64,000 nucleotides of DNA, taken from NCBI RefSeq assembly GCF_019449565.1, contig NZ_JAGRPM010000038.1, forward strand, positions 186,001 to 250,000, written 5' to 3'. The position numbers and the translations under genes were made by a program. The notes beneath the pieces were generated by a model that saw only the letters and a list, made by a program, of their open reading frames with translations, was not told the origin of the DNA and searched no databases. The stretch comes from Rhodoblastus sp. (GTDB lineage: Bacteria > Pseudomonadota > Alphaproteobacteria > Rhizobiales > Beijerinckiaceae). Shown piece by piece: positions 61,637-64,000 of this stretch (its first letter is position 1; each line of letters begins with the position of its first letter).

Positions 61637-63466
61637 ATGGCGGCGTCAGAGCAAGCCTCGCCCTTCATCGACAGTTTCGCGCCCTCCACCGAGGAGCAAT
61701 GGCGCAAGAAGGTGGAAGCCGCCCTGAAAGGCGCGTCCGTGCAGAAGCTCGTCAGCAAGACCTATGACGGCTTCGACATCCAGCCGCTCTATCCCCGCGC
61801 CGCCAACAAGCCGCGCGCCTTCCGCGCCAGCGGCGACTGGGCCGTGACCGCCCGCGTCGATCATCCCGATTCCGCCGCCGCCAATGAGCTGGCGCTGACC
61901 GATCTCGAAAATGGCGCCAACGGCCTCCAGGTCGTCTTCGCCGGCGCGGTCGGCGGCTATGGCTTCGGCCTCAAGGACGCCGCCGCCCTCGCCCCGGCCC
62001 TCAAGGACATCCAGCTCGACGCCGGGCTGCGGATCGTGCTCGATCTTCCCGTCCAGTCCGGCCTCCATGTCGCGGCGCTGCTCGATCTCGTCGCCGCGCG
62101 CGGTTACGATCCCAAAACGCTCGATATTTCCTTCGGCCTCGATCCGATTGGCGCCGCCGCCGCAGTGGGCGCTCCGCTGGACTGGAACGAAGAAGGCCCG
62201 AGACTGGCTGAACTGGCCAGGATTCTCATCGCCAAGGGCTTCGACAAGGGCCTGATCGCCGCCGATGGCCGCGTCGTCCATGCCGCGGGCGGCTCGCCCG
62301 CGCAGGAACTCGCCTTCGCCCTCGCCAGCGGCGTGGCGGCGTTACGCGCGCTGGAGGCGGCCGGGCTCAGCCTCGACGCCGCCCGGAAATTAATCGATTT
62401 CCGTCTCGCCGCCGACGCCGACGAATTCCTCACTCTGGCCAAATTCCGCGCCCTGCGCCGCCTGTGGGCGAGCGTCGAGCGGGCCTGTGGCCTTGAGGCG
62501 AAGCCCATTCGCGTCCATGGCGAAACCGCCTGGCGCATGATGACCCGGCGCGACCCCTGGGTGAACCTGCTGCGCGCCACCGTGGCGGTGTTCTCGGCCG
62601 GTCTCGGCGGCGCCGATTCGATCTCCGTGCTGCCCTTCACCCAGGCGCTCGGCCTGCCCGACGCCTTCGCCCGCCGCATCGCCCGCAACACCCAGCTGGT
62701 TCTGCTCGAGGAATCCAGCCTCGGCAAGGTCGCCGATCCGGCGGCGGGCTCGGGTGGCGTCGAGGCGCTCACCGATTCGCTGGTCGAGCGCGCCTACGCC
62801 CTGTTCCAGGATATTGAAAAGGCCGGCGGCCTCGCCAAAGCATTGGAAAGTGGGGCTTTCCAGGCCGAAGTGGCCAAGACCGCCGACGAGCGCGCGAAAA
62901 ACGTCGCCCGCCGCAAGGAGCCGCTGACCGGAGCCAGCGAATTCCCCGACATTCACGAAAAGCCCGTGAGCGTACTGCTGCCCGCCCCGGTCGCGCCCGC
63001 CGTGAACGCAAAAGCCAACCCCAAAACCCTCGCGCCGCGCCGCATCGCCGAAAGTTTCGAGGACCTGCGCGATCAGGCCGACGCCGCTTCCGCGCGCCCC
63101 AAGATCTTCCTCGCCAATCTCGGCCCGGTGGCGGCCTTCACCGCCCGCGCCACTTTCGCCAAGAATTTCTTCGAGGCGGGCGGCGTCGAGGCGCTCGGCA
63201 ATGACGGTTTCGCCGACGCCGGCGCGCTCGTCGCGGGCTTCAAGGCCAGCGGCGCCAGACTCGCCGTGCTCTGCTCCTCCGACACGGTCTATGCCGAACA
63301 GGGCATCGAGGCCGCCAAGGCCCTCGCCGCCGCCGGCGCGCATCTTTTCGTCGCGGGCCGTCCTGGCGAGCAGGAAGCGCAATGGCGCGAGGCCGGAGCG
63401 CACGATTTTGTCTTCGTCGGCAGCGACATACTCGCGCAGCTCCGCGACGCGCTCAAGGCAGCGTGA
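61637..63466 (+). CDS. mutA: Methylmalonyl-CoA mutase small (beta) subunit
   Basis: Non-catalytic partner of the B12-dependent mutase that converts methylmalonyl-CoA to succinyl-CoA. 609 residues from ATG 61637 (AGGAGA upstream). TIM-barrel half with WRKKVEAALKGASVQKLVSKTYDGFDIQPLY (in blocks), MMTRRDPWVNLLRATVAVFSAGLGGADSISVLPF (in blocks). The C-terminal B12-like domain (KIFLANLGPVAAFTARATF) lacks the DxHxxG motif, as normal for the small subunit. The large subunit is not in the window and is normally downstream, but a different gene follows here at 63682. Confidence 0.95.
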   Translation: MAASEQASPFIDSFAPSTEEQWRKKVEAALKGASVQKLVSKTYDGFDIQPLYPRAANKPRAFRASGDWAVTARVDHPDSAAANELALTDLENGANGLQVVFAGAVGGYGFGLKDAAALAPALKDIQLDAGLRIVLDLPVQSGLHVAALLDLVAARGYDPKTLDISFGLDPIGAAAAVGAPLDWNEEGPRLAELARILIAKGFDKGLIAADGRVVHAAGGSPAQELAFALASGVAALRALEAAGLSLDAARKLIDFRLAADADEFLTLAKFRALRRLWASVERACGLEAKPIRVHGETAWRMMTRRDPWVNLLRATVAVFSAGLGGADSISVLPFTQALGLPDAFARRIARNTQLVLLEESSLGKVADPAAGSGGVEALTDSLVERAYALFQDIEKAGGLAKALESGAFQAEVAKTADERAKNVARRKEPLTGASEFPDIHEKPVSVLLPAPVAPAVNAKANPKTLAPRRIAESFEDLRDQADAASARPKIFLANLGPVAAFTARATFAKNFFEAGGVEALGNDGFADAGALVAGFKASGARLAVLCSSDTVYAEQGIEAAKALAAAGAHLFVAGRPGEQEAQWREAGAHDFVFVGSDILAQLRDALKAA

Positions 63467-63681
63467 CTTTTTTGTGGCGCCGCGAAATTTTCGTGGCGCC
63501 AGCCTGATTTGAAGCTTTGCAATCAACGCAAAGCATGCGAGCCAAACCCGGTTCCATTCACGCCCCGAAGCGCCCGCCGTCGTCTTTCAGCGAGGCGCGC
63601 TTCGGAACAAGCGGCGATTGCGAAAGCCCGACTGCCGGTCTATCGCCCGCCGCTCTGGCCGCCTGTTCCGGGAGATACCGC

Positions 63682-64000
63682 GTGCGCGCGAAAATTCTTG
63701 TCGCCAGCCTTCTGCTTTCATCCAGCCTCACTGCCTCTCTGGCCGCCCCGGTCGCAGCCAAGCCCGCCCATGATGGGCAATGGCGAGTTGATATTCAGAC
63801 ATCGGTCGGCAATTGTCCGCCCGGCGGCCAGGTCGTCGTGACGATCAAGGATGAGCGGGTCGCCTCCATCGACGCCGGGGGCGTCGAGCCCTGGGGCTAT
63901 ATCGACGACACCAACACCTTTGTCGGCCATTTCAACATCGGCGAGAAGGTCGTGCGCGCCAATGGCGAGGTGAAGGGCCAGACCGCCTCCGGCCCCTGGT
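63682..64000 (+). CDS. Secreted hypothetical protein, 5' part only
   Basis: 106 residues visible from GTG 63682, with GGGAG seven bases upstream. Signal peptide (ILVASLLLSSSLTASLAAPVAA). The mature part has the pattern DGQWRVDIQTSVGNCPPGGQV, VTIKDERVASI, and GEVKGQTASGPW, which recalls a family of short Rhizobiales secreted proteins with a repeated DG-W / G-C / GSG-W layout. The gene runs off the right edge. Function unknown. Confidence 0.6.
   Translation, partial: MRAKILVASLLLSSSLTASLAAPVAAKPAHDGQWRVDIQTSVGNCPPGGQVVVTIKDERVASIDAGGVEPWGYIDDTNTFVGHFNIGEKVVRANGEVKGQTASGPW

Noticed and set aside
1-64000. CRISPR arrays, tRNA or rRNA genes, insertion sequences
   Set aside because: No regularly spaced repeats, cloverleaf-like sequences with conserved T-loop, rRNA blocks or transposase frames were seen by reading.

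Overview
The window is a 64 kb stretch of a high-GC alphaproteobacterial chromosome. Gene order points to the Hyphomicrobiales (Rhizobiales): cycHJKL-degP-response regulator, waaA-lpxK-DUF2093, thrB-rnhA, and dxs-tlyA-RNA methyltransferase. The metabolic set (PPi-linked phosphofructokinase, pyruvate phosphate dikinase, methylmalonyl-CoA mutase) would fit Methylocystaceae/Beijerinckiaceae-type bacteria such as Methylosinus, Methylocystis or Rhodoblastus. That family placement is inference. I saw no tRNA, rRNA, CRISPR array or insertion sequence, and no gene-free stretch reaches 300 bases.

Left edge (1-4430): one end of a prophage or domesticated phage-like element. A late operon runs leftward out of the window (small terminase, large terminase, and an overlapping next gene). 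A LexA-type repressor is divergent from two small genes: a RusA-like protein that has lost its catalytic residues and a DUF6456-like protein. Shared inverted-repeat operators sit at both promoters. The late promoter is followed within about 50 nt by a strong intrinsic terminator, a layout like lambda pR'-tR'. No integrase is visible.

4439-18466: core metabolism and housekeeping. This part holds the G-protein chaperone MeaB, a YjbQ-family protein, pyruvate phosphate dikinase, an HdeD-like membrane protein, DXP synthase, a CorA-like protein, two RNA methyltransferases, a GlcD-like FAD dehydrogenase, and an acuR/acuI pair (acrylyl-CoA reductase and its TetR repressor) with a clear palindromic operator.

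18470-29972: a LysR regulator, Sua5-type tRNA t6A enzyme, two acyl-CoA/SDR genes, thrB-rnhA, UbiA, a CysQ-like phosphatase, and the Kdo transferase/LpxK lipid A genes.

30122-35021: an arsenic operon (arsR-arsC-acr3-arsH) whose first gene looks leaderless, a secreted fasciclin protein, and a Ser/Thr kinase fused to a UspA domain.

35203-40295: PPi-dependent phosphofructokinase followed almost without gaps by a methyltransferase and three glycan genes (RgpF-like, DUF707, GT25). The DUF707 gene appears to start at ATT.

40312-52615: a metallophosphatase, xseA, a Tat-exported beta-carbonic anhydrase, an ACT-domain regulator, purD, a response regulator, degP and the cytochrome c maturation genes ccmI-E-F-H.

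52720-64000: two HerA-like ATPases flanking a TPR-less GT41 glycosyltransferase, a DUF900 hydrolase, an LssY_C protein, methylmalonyl-CoA decarboxylase, a DUF1003 protein, the methylmalonyl-CoA mutase small subunit, and the start of a secreted protein. MeaB, AcuI, methylmalonyl-CoA decarboxylase and MutA are scattered but belong to the same C3-acyl-CoA (propionate/acrylate) metabolism.
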